Assembly: GCF_000023285.1 (NCBI RefSeq)
Contig: NC_013162.1
Span: 434,001-498,000, forward strand
Reading direction: 5' to 3'
From: Capnocytophaga ochracea DSM 7271
Lineage (GTDB): Bacteria > Bacteroidota > Bacteroidia > Flavobacteriales > Flavobacteriaceae
DNA: 64,000 bases
Position numbers and translations under genes: made by a program
Shown here: positions 1-8,902 of the stretch, one piece after another
Layout: every line of letters starts with the position of its first letter
Position numbering within the stretch: position 1 is the first letter of the stretch
The notes under the pieces: model-generated
Seen by the model: only the letters and a program-made list of their open reading frames with translations
The model's database searches: none
Told to the model about the DNA's origin: nothing

Positions 1-1445
1 GGGAGATTCAGAGGACCGAAAGGCTCGAACTGTTTGAGTACGTTATACAACTTTTGAGTAAGTTTACTCAATGGCAAAGCGGTATCTATAAAGAGTTTGG
101 GAATGCGAAGCGAAGAGTCTATGGTTTGCTTTACTACTTCTTCAAAGGCATTTTTGAAAAGCGGATACTGTTCAGGGCGCAAAGTGAGTCCGGCAGCGTA
201 TTTATGACCACCGAACTGCTCCAAATACTCACTGCATTGTTCCAAAGCTTCGTAAATATCAAATCCTTGTACCGAACGCGCTGAAGCAGCATACTTATTA
301 CCACTCTTAGTAAAGACTACCGTAGGACGATAATAATGCTCTATAAGGCGAGAGGCGACAATGCCTATCACCCCTTTATGCCATTCTTCATTAAACACTA
401 CCGACGTATAGTGTTCTTGCTCGCCATTTGCCTCTATTTGGTTGAGAGCTTCGGCGGCGATACTGCTGTCCAGCTCTTTCCTATGTGTATTAAGCGCATC
501 TATTTCCTTAGCTTTAAGTACAGCTTGTTCTTCATCAGTTTCGGTGAGGAGAGCAACGGCGTATTTGCCGTGTTCTATACGTCCTGCTGCATTCACACGA
601 GGTGCTGCTTTAAACACTACATCGGTTATGGTAATTTTACCTTGATGCTCTCCAAAAAGCGCTTTTACGCCTGCCGACGGATTATTATTGAGTACTTCTA
701 AACCAAAGTACGTCAAGCAACGGTTCTCGCCGTTCATTGGTACGATATCGGCAGCAGTAGCGACGGCTACTAAGTCTAAAAGAGGAATGAGTTCGCTGAA
801 CGGGCGTTGTAAATACTCGTGATAAGCTTGGGCTAATTTAAACCCCAAACCACAACCACAGAGTTCTTTATATGGGTAAGGACAATCAGCTTGCTGGGGG
901 TCGAGCACGGCAATAGCATCTGGCACTTGTTCCGAAGGACGGTGGTGGTCGGCAATAATAAAGTCAATGGCTTTTTCTTTGGCATATTCTACTTTATCAA
1001 TGGCTTTGATACCGCAGTCGAGCGCAATGATGAGGGTACAACCTTGCGCCTCGGCATAGTCTATTCCTTGAAAAGAAATACCATAGCCTTCGGTATATCG
1101 GTCAGGGACGTAGGTGTGTAATTTAGAAGTGAAGTTGCTAAGATAGCGCTCCATGAAAGAAACGGCGCTAGTACCATCGACATCGTAATCGCCGTAGATA
1201 AGGATTGTTTCGTTACTTTTTAAGGCTCGATCTAAACGAGCAACGGCTTCTTTCATTCCTTTCATCAGGAAAGGATTATGTAATTGTGAGAATGTAGGAC
1301 GGAAGAAATCTTTTGCTTGCTGAAAGGTAGTCACGCCTCGTTGTGCTAAAAGAATCGCCAAAGGCTCACTGATGTTGAGCTCTTGTTGTAAAGTAGCGAC
1401 AATGGCTTGCGGTGGTAGTGGTTTAAAGTTCCAAGTGTAGTCCAT
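1..1445 (-). CDS. recJ: Single-stranded-DNA-specific exonuclease RecJ (partial)
   Basis: The gene starts at 1445 and runs off the left edge, so 481 codons are visible and about 90 C-terminal residues are missing relative to a typical RecJ of about 570. Reading the minus strand gives the DHH-phosphoesterase motif I YGDYDVDGTSAV at residues 84-95 and the family-defining ADHHRP at residues 165-170, which bind the catalytic metal ions. RecJ degrades single-stranded DNA 5' to 3' in recombination and mismatch repair in the cytoplasm. The start ATG is the first one after a pyrimidine-rich heptamer tract (about 1448-1468). The motifs make the identification firm. Confidence 0.95.
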   Translation of the reverse strand, partial: MDYTWNFKPLPPQAIVATLQQELNISEPLAILLAQRGVTTFQQAKDFFRPTFSQLHNPFLMKGMKEAVARLDRALKSNETILIYGDYDVDGTSAVSFMERYLSNFTSKLHTYVPDRYTEGYGISFQGIDYAEAQGCTLIIALDCGIKAIDKVEYAKEKAIDFIIADHHRPSEQVPDAIAVLDPQQADCPYPYKELCGCGLGFKLAQAYHEYLQRPFSELIPLLDLVAVATAADIVPMNGENRCLTYFGLEVLNNNPSAGVKALFGEHQGKITITDVVFKAAPRVNAAGRIEHGKYAVALLTETDEEQAVLKAKEIDALNTHRKELDSSIAAEALNQIEANGEQEHYTSVVFNEEWHKGVIGIVASRLIEHYYRPTVVFTKSGNKYAASARSVQGFDIYEALEQCSEYLEQFGGHKYAAGLTLRPEQYPLFKNAFEEVVKQTIDSSLRIPKLFIDTALPLSKLTQKLYNVLKQFEPFGPLNL

Positions 1446-1522
1446 TATTTAGATAAGAGATAAGAGGTAAGAAAAAAACTTTGCCAAAATCTATTACATT
1501 CTAATATTCAAATATATTCGTA

Positions 1523-1870
1523 TTATTTTTTGATAGATAACACTCCATCAGCATTTAATGATAGTAAAATATTCTCTTGATGATCAACTGCTTTAAGAGT
1601 GGTTTTAATCACTAAATGAGAAGCTGTATAACAACGTACTTCATAGGTATTTTTAGGAAAATATTCCTTAAAAAAGTAGGTTTGAGAGACTTCTATTGGT
1701 TCCTTTGACATTTTAGAACCTATTGAAACAGAATCAATTCTTTCAAAATATCTATTTTCAATACCTATTCTGTAATTCTCTTTAGACACTTTTTCTTTTT
1801 TACAACTAATGCTTAGTAAAAATAGGCATATTAACAGCATTAGTCCAAGATAATGTTTTATAAAATTCAT
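1523..1870 (-). CDS. Small hypothetical lipoprotein
   Basis: This is a 115-residue protein if started at the ATG at 1870 (ATGs at 1876 and 1879 are alternatives). It begins with a lysine-poor hydrophobic stretch ending LLSISCKK, a plausible lipoprotein signal with the lipidated Cys followed by charged residues. The remainder is a short domain rich in Lys, Glu and beta-type residues that I do not recognise. Its start lies inside the 3' end of the clostripain-like gene, so the two are translationally coupled at the tail of the peptidase operon. A longer reading frame starting at 1948 would put 26 non-signal residues ahead of the signal peptide and is not preferred. Confidence 0.6.
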   Translation of the reverse strand: MNFIKHYLGLMLLICLFLLSISCKKEKVSKENYRIGIENRYFERIDSVSIGSKMSKEPIEVSQTYFFKEYFPKNTYEVRCYTASHLVIKTTLKAVDHQENILLSLNADGVLSIKK

Positions 1871-3005
1871 ATTCATCATTTTGTAGTGTAGCCGACTGAG
1901 GTATATAAATACTGATTCCAGAACTTTTTTGGAGAGGTATTTTACCAAAGAAATAAGAAGTATGATGGTAATTAGTTATTAATCTTCCTAATTGCTCGGT
2001 AAGTTTTTTATTAGTTTGTTCTTTTTGCAAATAATCAGCAACCTGTCCTAAATCAAATAGATAGTCTACTTCATCTTGGCTATATTGCAACCATTTTTGG
2101 TCTGTTATTTCTCTAGAAATAGTATTTAAATAGTATTTAAATAATGTTGCAAACTGAGGAAGCTCAGCTGTTTTGACAGTAACTACTGAAGCAGATTGTA
2201 ATACACCTTTTTTCTGCTGAAAAAATGCTACATATTTTTGAGCAATTTTCTGGTAATTCACTGTAGCACTAAGCATATCAGTCAAAATATCTTTATAGGG
2301 AAATCCTGTAGCAAGCACTTCAGTAGGAGAAGCAATGATATAATCTGTAGTATTTCTCAATTCATAAAACACCTCAATAGAAGCCATAAAACAAGCGTCA
2401 AAAAGGATAAAATCAAAGTGATAATTATTTAGAATGATAGTTAATTTTCGGACATCCATTTCGGCATTATGGTTTTCGTTATTAGCCATAGTTTGGTCAA
2501 GCCCAAAAGATTTGACTGCAGTAGCTCTTTGCGAAGCTAAAGAAACACTCTCGGGGAGCCAAGCACTACCGTGTGACCATAACACAAGTCCGCGTAAGAA
2601 CTCATTATTAATAGCACAAATAGTTTGTACTTGTGAAAGTGCTTCAGCAAAAACTTTTTCATTGGCACTATTATTTTCAGGATAAACCTTTATAATCTTA
2701 GAGTTTATTTTAGCAGAGGTGTCAGCAGTAATTTGATACAGTATAGGGTGAGCTGTTTTTCTGTTTTTAGCGCGATCAATATAAACATACACAGAGCCAG
2801 CTTCAGGGTTTTGAGCCATAAAAGTTTCCATTTCGTTAATATTTGCAGTAGCATAGAAGTCTAAATCATTATCAGCTATCATATAAACGAAAACAGCTCT
2901 TTTACTTTCTTTTTTTGTAACAATATTAGAATCCTTTTCGCAGCTTGTGAAAAGGAACACCTGCCATAAAACTATGGCAAGTGTTCGTAAAAAAAAATTT
3001 TTCAT
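1806..3005 (-). CDS. Clostripain-like cysteine peptidase (family C11), lipoprotein
   Basis: The 399-residue protein has a lipoprotein signal (FLFTSC, Cys about residue 22) and a C11 peptidase fold. The catalytic His is H145 in LWSHGS and the nucleophile is C205 in FDACFM, followed by IASPTEV, the usual pattern in clostripain-type enzymes. C11 enzymes cleave after basic residues and often self-activate. Here the protein is probably anchored to an outer or periplasmic membrane surface. It lies 4 bases downstream of an exported protein gene and overlaps the small lipoprotein gene that follows, so it is part of the 6508-1523 operon. The family assignment is firm; substrate and localisation are inferred. 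Confidence 0.88.
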   Translation of the reverse strand: MKNFFLRTLAIVLWQVFLFTSCEKDSNIVTKKESKRAVFVYMIADNDLDFYATANINEMETFMAQNPEAGSVYVYIDRAKNRKTAHPILYQITADTSAKINSKIIKVYPENNSANEKVFAEALSQVQTICAINNEFLRGLVLWSHGSAWLPESVSLASQRATAVKSFGLDQTMANNENHNAEMDVRKLTIILNNYHFDFILFDACFMASIEVFYELRNTTDYIIASPTEVLATGFPYKDILTDMLSATVNYQKIAQKYVAFFQQKKGVLQSASVVTVKTAELPQFATLFKYYLNTISREITDQKWLQYSQDEVDYLFDLGQVADYLQKEQTNKKLTEQLGRLITNYHHTSYFFGKIPLQKSSGISIYIPQSATLQNDEYEFYKTLSWTNAVNMPIFTKH

Positions 3006-3009
3006 CTGT

Positions 3010-3948
3010 TTAAAAACTATTAGAGCCCATTATTCCATTTGGGATATTGATAAACCATACTTCCCCTTTATTTTCTAAGGATTTTCCTGCTGAGACTATT
3101 CCATAATGTTTAATCTTGTAATTATGCTGAAGAATACTTCTATCATTTGGATCTTTAGTGTTTCTTCCCATATAAGCATCATAATTAGGATATAATGTAT
3201 TTCCATAAGTATATTCTTGTTTATACAAACTAAGAATCTCAGCTATTGAAAAAGGTGTGTTAGCTACTATTTCTCCAAAATTAGGAGTTTTAAGAGGTAC
3301 AGCTACTGCTTCTCTACCTGAAACGCCTCCATCAGGAGCATATATTCCTTTTGTAACATAAACAGTAGTCTGAGGGGCTAATTCTGGTTTTATCAGGTAT
3401 AATACTGAAGTAGCCTTATATACAGGAGCTGCACCGCTAGGATATTTAACGACTTTTGTTTTATCTATTTGATTTTTGTTTACAATATCACTACTATTAG
3501 CAATCTCATCAGCAGATAAAAACTCTAATTTTTGATTGCCTATAACTGCATATTCAATAGCTACTGATGATAAATTTTTGATTGATAGATAGTCAGCACC
3601 ACGAGGAGTGTAATTCCTTTTTAGTTTCCTTTGGTAATCGTGGAATTTTTTATGCCAAATATACACAATGCTATCGTAATTTACTTGCACAGACTCTCCT
3701 CCTATAATGAAAGGTGTTATCTTGCGTTCTGTTTTTACAATATTTTCAGTATTCCCTTCTACAAAAACCGAGTAACTCACCTCTACTTCAGCAGGTGAAT
3801 TATCTACTGAATTAACTACTATATAATTATGTTTAAGAGAGTTCGTCTTTATGTTTTCAATTACTTCTTCTTCTATTTTGGTACATTTTAATTGGAAGCT
3901 AATTAAAATACTAAAAATTAGAAATACTTTCACAAAAAACTTTTTCAT
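3010..3948 (-). CDS. Hypothetical exported protein, paralogue B
   Basis: This 312-residue protein shares its first 24 residues (MKKFFVKVFLIFSILISF...) and most of its length with the gene at 4058-5005. The N-terminus is a signal peptide ending LKCTK. It could be a lipoprotein signal, but Lys just before the Cys is atypical. Shared blocks are LKHNYIVVNSVDNSPAEVEV, RNYTPRGADYLSIKNLSSVA, LYLIKPELAPQTTVYV and AVPLKTPNFGE. I do not recognise the family. It sits between paralogue A and the clostripain-like gene, 4 bases ahead of the latter. The two copies differ most at their C-termini and around residues 95-110. Confidence 0.75.
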   Translation of the reverse strand: MKKFFVKVFLIFSILISFQLKCTKIEEEVIENIKTNSLKHNYIVVNSVDNSPAEVEVSYSVFVEGNTENIVKTERKITPFIIGGESVQVNYDSIVYIWHKKFHDYQRKLKRNYTPRGADYLSIKNLSSVAIEYAVIGNQKLEFLSADEIANSSDIVNKNQIDKTKVVKYPSGAAPVYKATSVLYLIKPELAPQTTVYVTKGIYAPDGGVSGREAVAVPLKTPNFGEIVANTPFSIAEILSLYKQEYTYGNTLYPNYDAYMGRNTKDPNDRSILQHNYKIKHYGIVSAGKSLENKGEVWFINIPNGIMGSNSF

Positions 3949-4057
3949 AGTGTTTTATTTTTAATCATAAACTAAATACCAAGGATTCCACCAATCAATG
4001 CATAAAAGTAAAAACAAAAGTAAGAGTTTTATAATTTAAAACTATTCTTCATTTTTC
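3949..4057 (-). pseudogene. Duplicated 3' tail of the papain-like peptidase gene
   Basis: The spacer between the two paralogues contains, at about 3969-4000, the minus-strand sequence encoding IDWWNPWYLVYD and a stop codon. This is nearly the same as the last residues (IDWWNPWFLVYD, stop) of the peptidase gene at 5018-6508. The upstream part of that gene is absent. The remnant shows that the tandem duplication unit began inside the 3' end of the peptidase gene and carried the whole downstream exported-protein gene with it. Confidence 0.85.
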
Positions 4058-5005
4058 TTAATCTTCATATTCCTGAAAACCATCAAGGGCATAACTTCCT
4101 TTAAAAGTATTAATAAACCATATCTGCCCTGTATTTTCTAATGTTTTGTCTGGAAGTATAGTCCCATAAAATTTAAGATAGTGTTTGCCTTGAGAAATGC
4201 TGTAATTATAGGGTCTTCCTCTATCCATATAGGCATTATATTCTGGATATAATATATTCCCTGAAGTGTATTCCTGTTTGTATAGGCTGAGAATATCAGT
4301 TACTGAAAAAGGTGTATGTGCAATCACTTCACCAAAATTAGGAGTTTTAAGAGGTACTGCTACTGCTTTGTTCCCAGATACTCCTCCTTCACTGCTGTAT
4401 ATTCCTTTGAGTACATAGACCGTAGTTTGAGGGGCTAATTCAGGTTTTATTAGGTACAATACAGGAGTAGCCTTATATATAGGGTTTGCACCACCAAGAT
4501 ACTTAACAACTTTTGATTTATCGATTTCATTTTTGTTTATAATATCACTCCTATCAGTTATTTTTTGAATAGGATCATATTCTAATTCTTGGTTGCCTAT
4601 AATAGCATATTCAATAGCTACTGATGATAAATTTTTGATTGATAGATAGTCAGCGCCACGAGGAGTGTAATTCCTTTTTAATTCATTTTGATGAAATCTT
4701 CGAGTAGTTCCGTGCACAAAAAGTAGACTATCATATACTACTTTTACTTCTTCTCCTCCAATGATAAAAGGAGTAGTTTTACGTTCAGTTTTTACAATGT
4801 TTTCAGCATTTCCATTAATAAAAACTGAGTAACTTACTTCTACCTCAGCAGGTGAGTTATCTACTGAATTAACTACTATATAATTATGCTTTAACACTTT
4901 AGTTTTATTACTTGTAGCTGTTTCTATCTCTGGCTTAGTACATTTTAATTGGAAGCTAATTAAAATACTAAAAATTAGAAATACTTTTACAAAAAACTTT
5001 TTCAT
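4058..5005 (-). CDS. Hypothetical exported protein, paralogue A
   Basis: A 315-residue exported protein of unknown family, closely similar to the 3010-3948 product along its length and identical in the signal peptide. It begins 12 bases after the stop codon of the papain-like peptidase gene and is therefore its direct operon partner. It is probably the ancestral copy, because the intact peptidase gene is still next to it. Candidate roles from context are an inhibitor, chaperone or substrate-binding partner of the cysteine peptidases, but no motif in the sequence decides this. Confidence 0.75.
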   Translation of the reverse strand: MKKFFVKVFLIFSILISFQLKCTKPEIETATSNKTKVLKHNYIVVNSVDNSPAEVEVSYSVFINGNAENIVKTERKTTPFIIGGEEVKVVYDSLLFVHGTTRRFHQNELKRNYTPRGADYLSIKNLSSVAIEYAIIGNQELEYDPIQKITDRSDIINKNEIDKSKVVKYLGGANPIYKATPVLYLIKPELAPQTTVYVLKGIYSSEGGVSGNKAVAVPLKTPNFGEVIAHTPFSVTDILSLYKQEYTSGNILYPEYNAYMDRGRPYNYSISQGKHYLKFYGTILPDKTLENTGQIWFINTFKGSYALDGFQEYED

Positions 5006-5017
5006 AGGATTTTATTT

Positions 5018-6508
5018 TTAATCATAAACTAAAAACCAAGGATTCCACCAATCAATAGCTGTGTAGTTTTGAGCATCTTTAGGAAATTGATGTCTATTAC
5101 TTATTAAAGTGCCATTGTCTATTTGTAAGAAATAGTAATTTCTCCACCAATAATTTCCTGTAGCCTTAGCTCCTAAAGCTAAAGTCCAATGCAGTTGTCC
5201 CTTTGTGGCACATAAGCGAAGAGCTGGTTTTTTTCTGTATCTTATGTGGTCATAAGCATGTAGATTATTGTAAAAAGCAGATGGATGTATCCAAATTCTT
5301 CCTTGAGAAGCGATAGGCATTGCCCAACAAGCTTCTGCAGGTGATAGTGCTCTTGTTTTAGCATCTGGAAAACTATTTAAATAACGGAACAGATTATTTA
5401 TAATTCCTAATTCACCAAATGTAGAGGAACAATTTTCAAAAGTTTGATACCTATCAATTCCTAAGTTTACATACACTATATAACCACATACCCAAGGTCC
5501 ACACCAATCATTTATGTGCCCATAATTGTCTATATTACTATAATTAGCATATTTTTCAATATAATGAGTATCTGTATTAGTATTAAAATTAAAGACTCTA
5601 CGAATCCAATTACGAATACGTCTGAAGAATTTGCTATCAGCATTGGTAAGTTCCTCATCTGTAGTTTTTTTAAGGTCTTCTTCAATCTCATCAATAGCAT
5701 TCCAGAATGCTTTTGCTTCTTTTTCTGTTCTTACAAGAGTTGATTGTAAGGAATCTTTTATCATGTCAACATCTAGGTGCTTAGCAATTTCTATTTCCTC
5801 TCTAATAGTGTCATTTTGAATAAGATGTTCAGGAATATTTTGGAATGCTCTCTCATCTTTAGGAAGAAGTGCAGGTAAAAGTCCTTCTGATAAGACATCT
5901 ACAATTTCTTGATTACTCAATTCTTTTACTTGTGATTGAGATATGAGATTCCCACTTTCTGCAGCAATGAGTTGTTTAGGAGCCTCTCCTGATTTAGATT
6001 TCATCCCTACAAACTCAGTACCTTTCCAATCTATAAAAAAAGAAGGATGTGTAGCTGATGATTTGCTAAGCATTTCGTTGTAGTTGAACGTTTTAGAAAA
6101 CATACCTTTAAGCGCAGTACTTTTCTCTTTGGTAGCTGTTACTCTAATAGTACCTATGGGTTCGTTTTCAGAGTCTAAAGCTATGTAATCATAGTACTTA
6201 GGTACAGAAGATAAATTGTAAAAGACAATTGGCTTTTCAGACAAATGAAAACCATTCCAATTCATCTGTTCAATAAAACCAGTAGCTTGCATTTCCAAAA
6301 GAGCTACTTTACGAGCCTTTTCATAATGAAGTACCTTTGGATTGTCTTTGAACTGATTTAACTCTTCTTCAGTAGCAAAAGGAAATGATAAATCCTCTGC
6401 TTTGGCATTTTTTTCAATAGAGGTTTGTGAAACTTCAGCCTCTAAAAAGTCCTTTTTTTGGCAGGCAGACAAGGAAATTACCCCTATCAATAATAACATT
6501 TTCTTCAT
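5018..6508 (-). CDS. Putative papain/C39-like cysteine peptidase, lipoprotein
   Basis: The 496-residue protein has a clean lipoprotein signal (VISLSAC, Cys about residue 16), then about 300 residues of charged, helical sequence that could be a pro-region, then a C-terminal domain. That domain has Cys336 in DWCGPWVCGY, His440 in QLHWTLALG and Asp464 in LQIDNGT. The order and spacing suit a papain-fold Cys-His-Asp/Asn triad, and WCGPx resembles C39-type peptidases. This is inference from motifs, not a family match I can name with certainty. It is the first gene of a leftward operon that also holds a C11 peptidase. Confidence 0.65.
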   Translation of the reverse strand: MKKMLLLIGVISLSACQKKDFLEAEVSQTSIEKNAKAEDLSFPFATEEELNQFKDNPKVLHYEKARKVALLEMQATGFIEQMNWNGFHLSEKPIVFYNLSSVPKYYDYIALDSENEPIGTIRVTATKEKSTALKGMFSKTFNYNEMLSKSSATHPSFFIDWKGTEFVGMKSKSGEAPKQLIAAESGNLISQSQVKELSNQEIVDVLSEGLLPALLPKDERAFQNIPEHLIQNDTIREEIEIAKHLDVDMIKDSLQSTLVRTEKEAKAFWNAIDEIEEDLKKTTDEELTNADSKFFRRIRNWIRRVFNFNTNTDTHYIEKYANYSNIDNYGHINDWCGPWVCGYIVYVNLGIDRYQTFENCSSTFGELGIINNLFRYLNSFPDAKTRALSPAEACWAMPIASQGRIWIHPSAFYNNLHAYDHIRYRKKPALRLCATKGQLHWTLALGAKATGNYWWRNYYFLQIDNGTLISNRHQFPKDAQNYTAIDWWNPWFLVYD

Positions 6509-6538
6509 AGCGTATCAAATTTTAAGATTATTATGGGA

Positions 6539-6546
6539 CAAAGATA
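6539..6546 (-). promoter_or_regulatory. -7 element of the cysteine-peptidase operon
   Basis: TATCTTTG on the minus strand, about 31 bases upstream of the start codon, matches the Bacteroidota TAnnTTTG element. No TTG lies 19-21 bases upstream; the -33 region is instead an A/T tract (6547-6580). Confidence 0.55.
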
Positions 6547-6640
6547 CATTTTTTTATTTAGAAAAAAAAATAAAATGAGTTATTTTTTTTCATTTATGTG
6601 CAAAATAAACATAGTTGTAATAGAAAAATATTATAAAAAA

Positions 6641-6687
6641 ACTTTGCCAAAGGTACGAGCCACATAGGCAGGAAACTTTGGCAAAGT
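6641..6687 (-). terminator. Inverted-repeat terminator of rpoD (CTTTGCCAAAGG family)
   Basis: The arms 6641-6654 and 6674-6687 are complementary apart from one mismatch and enclose a short loop. On the minus strand the hairpin is followed by seven T residues, so it should terminate rpoD transcription. The same arm sequence recurs at 22904-22971 and 49138-49183, with a half copy at about 1478-1487. Confidence 0.65.
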
Positions 6688-6730
6688 TTAGAGGTACAGT
6701 CGTAATTCCTATTTCGTAATTTGTAATTGA

Positions 6731-7594
6731 CTATCCTAAATATGTTTTTAGAATTTTACTACGGGAAGTGTGTTTAAGGCGACGTATTGCTTTTTCTTTG
6801 ATTTGACGTACACGTTCGCGGGTGAGGTCGAAGGTTTCACCTATTTCTTCGAGGGTCATTGCGTGCTGGTCGGAAAGACCGAAATACAAACGAACTACAT
6901 CGGCTTCGCGAGGGGTAAGCGTTTCGAGTGCACGCTCAATCTCGGTACGCAACGAATCTAAAATAAGCGACTTATCGGGGTTAGGCGATTCGTTACTGCG
7001 AATCACGTCGTAAAGATTAGAATCTTCTCCTTCCACCAAAGGCGCATCCATAGAGATATGACGCCCTGCATTTTTCATTGATTCTTTTACATCGTTTACT
7101 GACATATCTAACTCACGTGCAATTTCTTCGGCTGAAGGTACGCGTTCATTGGCTTGCTCGAGATAAGCATACATCTTGTTAATTTTGTTGATAGAACCTA
7201 TTTTATTCAGCGGTAAGCGCACAATACGGGATTGTTCGGCTAAGGCTTGGAGAATAGATTGGCGAATCCACCATACGGCGTAGGAAATGAATTTGAATCC
7301 ACGGGTTTCGTCGAAGCGTTGTGCTGCTTTGATGAGCCCTAAGTTCCCTTCGTTAATAAGGTCGGGCAGGGTAAGCCCTTGGTTTTGGTATTGTTTAGCT
7401 ACTGATACCACGAAGCGCAAATTGGCTTTGGTGAGTTTTTCTAAGGCAGCTACATCGCCTGCCTTAATGCGTTGTGCCAATTCCACCTCTTCATCGGCAG
7501 TAATCAAATCTACACGACCGATCTCTTGTAAATACTTATCAAGAGACGCGGTTTCACGGTTGGTTACCTGTTTGGTAATTTTTAGTTGTCTCAT
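6731..7594 (-). CDS. rpoD: Primary RNA polymerase sigma factor RpoD (SigA)
   Basis: The 287-residue protein contains region 1.2 ([11 protein letters not shown]), region 2 with [18 protein letters not shown] and the -10-reading [15 protein letters not shown], region 3 (about residues 115-200), and region 4.2 with the helix-turn-helix [19 protein letters not shown]. It lacks the acidic region 1.1, as is usual in Bacteroidota primary sigma factors, whose length is also about 287. It directs transcription from the TTG/TAnnTTTG promoters found throughout this window. It is monocistronic, ending before the hairpin at 6641-6687. Confidence 0.96.
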   Translation of the reverse strand: MRQLKITKQVTNRETASLDKYLQEIGRVDLITADEEVELAQRIKAGDVAALEKLTKANLRFVVSVAKQYQNQGLTLPDLINEGNLGLIKAAQRFDETRGFKFISYAVWWIRQSILQALAEQSRIVRLPLNKIGSINKINKMYAYLEQANERVPSAEEIARELDMSVNDVKESMKNAGRHISMDAPLVEGEDSNLYDVIRSNESPNPDKSLILDSLRTEIERALETLTPREADVVRLYFGLSDQHAMTLEEIGETFDLTRERVRQIKEKAIRRLKHTSRSKILKTYLG

Positions 7595-7616
7595 TCAGAA
7601 AAAATCCTTAATTTTG
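7586..7616 (+). promoter_or_regulatory. Promoter for the glycosyltransferase gene
   Basis: TTG at 7586-7588 and TAATTTTG at 7609-7616 are separated by 20 bases. This predicts a leader of about 70 bases before the ATG at 7696. The -33 element overlaps the start of rpoD. Confidence 0.55.
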
Positions 7617-7695
7617 TCGATTCTTATACGCATATTATACGTATGGTATTATAGAGATGTTACAAAATCTTTTAATTTTAACATTACTTTAACAG

Positions 7696-8691
7696 ATGAA
7701 ATATAGTTTTATTATCCCTATATACAATCGCCCTGAGGAACTTGACGAACTGCTAAACAGTCTTGTATCACAAACTTACGAAGGTGATTTTGAAGTAGTA
7801 GTGATAGAGGACGGCTCTACTATTACCTCAGAGCAGATATGTAAAAAATACCAAAACGATTTATCGATTAGTTATCTTTCTAAACCTAATACAGGTCCGG
7901 GCGACTCGCGTAATTACGGTATGCAACGCGCTCAGCACGATTATTTTATCATTTTAGATTCCGATTGCATTTTGCCTTCTCATTATTTGGAAGCGGTAGA
8001 TGACTTCTTGCAAGCCCATTATGTAGATTGTTTTGGGGGCTCGGATACTGCTACCGATGACTTTACCGATATTCAGAAAGCTATTAACTATACGATGACT
8101 TCTTTGCTGACTACGGGGGGCATTCGCGGTAGCCAAAAGCGTATTCAGCGGTTTGAACCTCGCAGTTTTAATATGGGTTTATCGCGTAAAGCTTTTGAGG
8201 CGACGGGAGGTTTTGGGAAAATACACCCTGGTGAAGACCCTGATTTAGTGATACGCCTTTGGGAAAAGGGTTTTGATTCGGCTTTTATCCCTACCGCTTT
8301 TGTGTTTCACAAACGGCGCATTTCGTGGACGAAATTCCGTACCCAAGTGAGCAAATTTGGACAAACGCGGGCTATCCTTAACCATTGGCACCCGCAAACG
8401 CGCAAGCTGACTTTTTGGTTGCCTACTTGCTTTGCCTTGGGACTTTGTGGCGCTATACTGTTAGCCTTTTTTGGACACATCGCTCCCTTGCTTGTATACG
8501 CTTCTTATTTTATATTGATAGGGTGGGACAGTGCCCGAGAGAACCGCAGTGTGAAGATAGGATTTTTATCGGTTTGGGCACTTCTGGTACAGTTTTTTAG
8601 TTATGGTTGGGGATTTCTCAGAGCAACATTAAAAATAGCTTTCGTTAAGAAACCAATCGAAACTCTTTTCCCGCATTTATTCTTTAAATAA
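7696..8691 (+). CDS. Membrane-anchored family 2 glycosyltransferase
   Basis: The 331-residue protein starts with the GT-A fold signature YSFIIPIYNRPEELDELL and has the nucleotide-sugar/metal motif LDSDC (about residues 93-97) and the acceptor-side acidic motif GEDPDLVIRLWEKG (about 178-191). Residues about 235-320 contain two or three hydrophobic segments that should anchor it in the inner membrane. GT2 enzymes transfer sugars from nucleotide donors in polysaccharide or glycolipid synthesis; the donor and product cannot be read from sequence. It is transcribed divergently from rpoD and stands alone. Confidence 0.88.
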   Translation: MKYSFIIPIYNRPEELDELLNSLVSQTYEGDFEVVVIEDGSTITSEQICKKYQNDLSISYLSKPNTGPGDSRNYGMQRAQHDYFIILDSDCILPSHYLEAVDDFLQAHYVDCFGGSDTATDDFTDIQKAINYTMTSLLTTGGIRGSQKRIQRFEPRSFNMGLSRKAFEATGGFGKIHPGEDPDLVIRLWEKGFDSAFIPTAFVFHKRRISWTKFRTQVSKFGQTRAILNHWHPQTRKLTFWLPTCFALGLCGAILLAFFGHIAPLLVYASYFILIGWDSARENRSVKIGFLSVWALLVQFFSYGWGFLRATLKIAFVKKPIETLFPHLFFK

Positions 8692-8710
8692 CCTCTTTTT
8701 TAGTAGTAGG

Positions 8711-8815
8711 GAGCTTATAGAAAGCTTATAGGAAGCTTATACGAATCTTGGACGATTGGTATAGGATAGCTATATAAAGATTTGATTTTTAAACTGCTAT
8801 AAAGGGCATTTACAC
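8711..8815. repeat. Truncated copy of the dispersed intergenic repeat (copy A)
   Basis: The core 8711-8764 carries three 11-base units of the type AGCTTATAGGA followed by ATCTTGGACGATTGGTATAG. It matches cores at 32721-32772, 48980-49031 and 56465-56516. The flank to about 8815 is a diverged match to the next module of the full-length copies. The remaining modules are absent here. Confidence 0.75.
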
Positions 8816-8833
8816 AGAAATAAAACGAAAGAA

Positions 8834-8859
8834 AACAGACCTCCAATAGGAGGTCTGTT
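8834..8859. terminator. Terminator between the glycosyltransferase gene and rsgA
   Basis: A perfect 11-base-pair stem (arms 8834-8844 and 8849-8859, loop AATA) lies between two converging genes. The minus strand continues with TTTTC and further T-rich sequence, the plus strand with GTTTG. It fits rsgA best but may serve both directions. Confidence 0.75.
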
Positions 8860-8902
8860 GTTTGTAAGAGAGAGGTGTTTTATTTTAATATTGTTTTTTG
8901 CG

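Noticed and set aside
54-1121. Several plus-strand frames at the left end
   Set aside because: They are antisense to recJ, whose DHH motifs are unambiguous on the minus strand.
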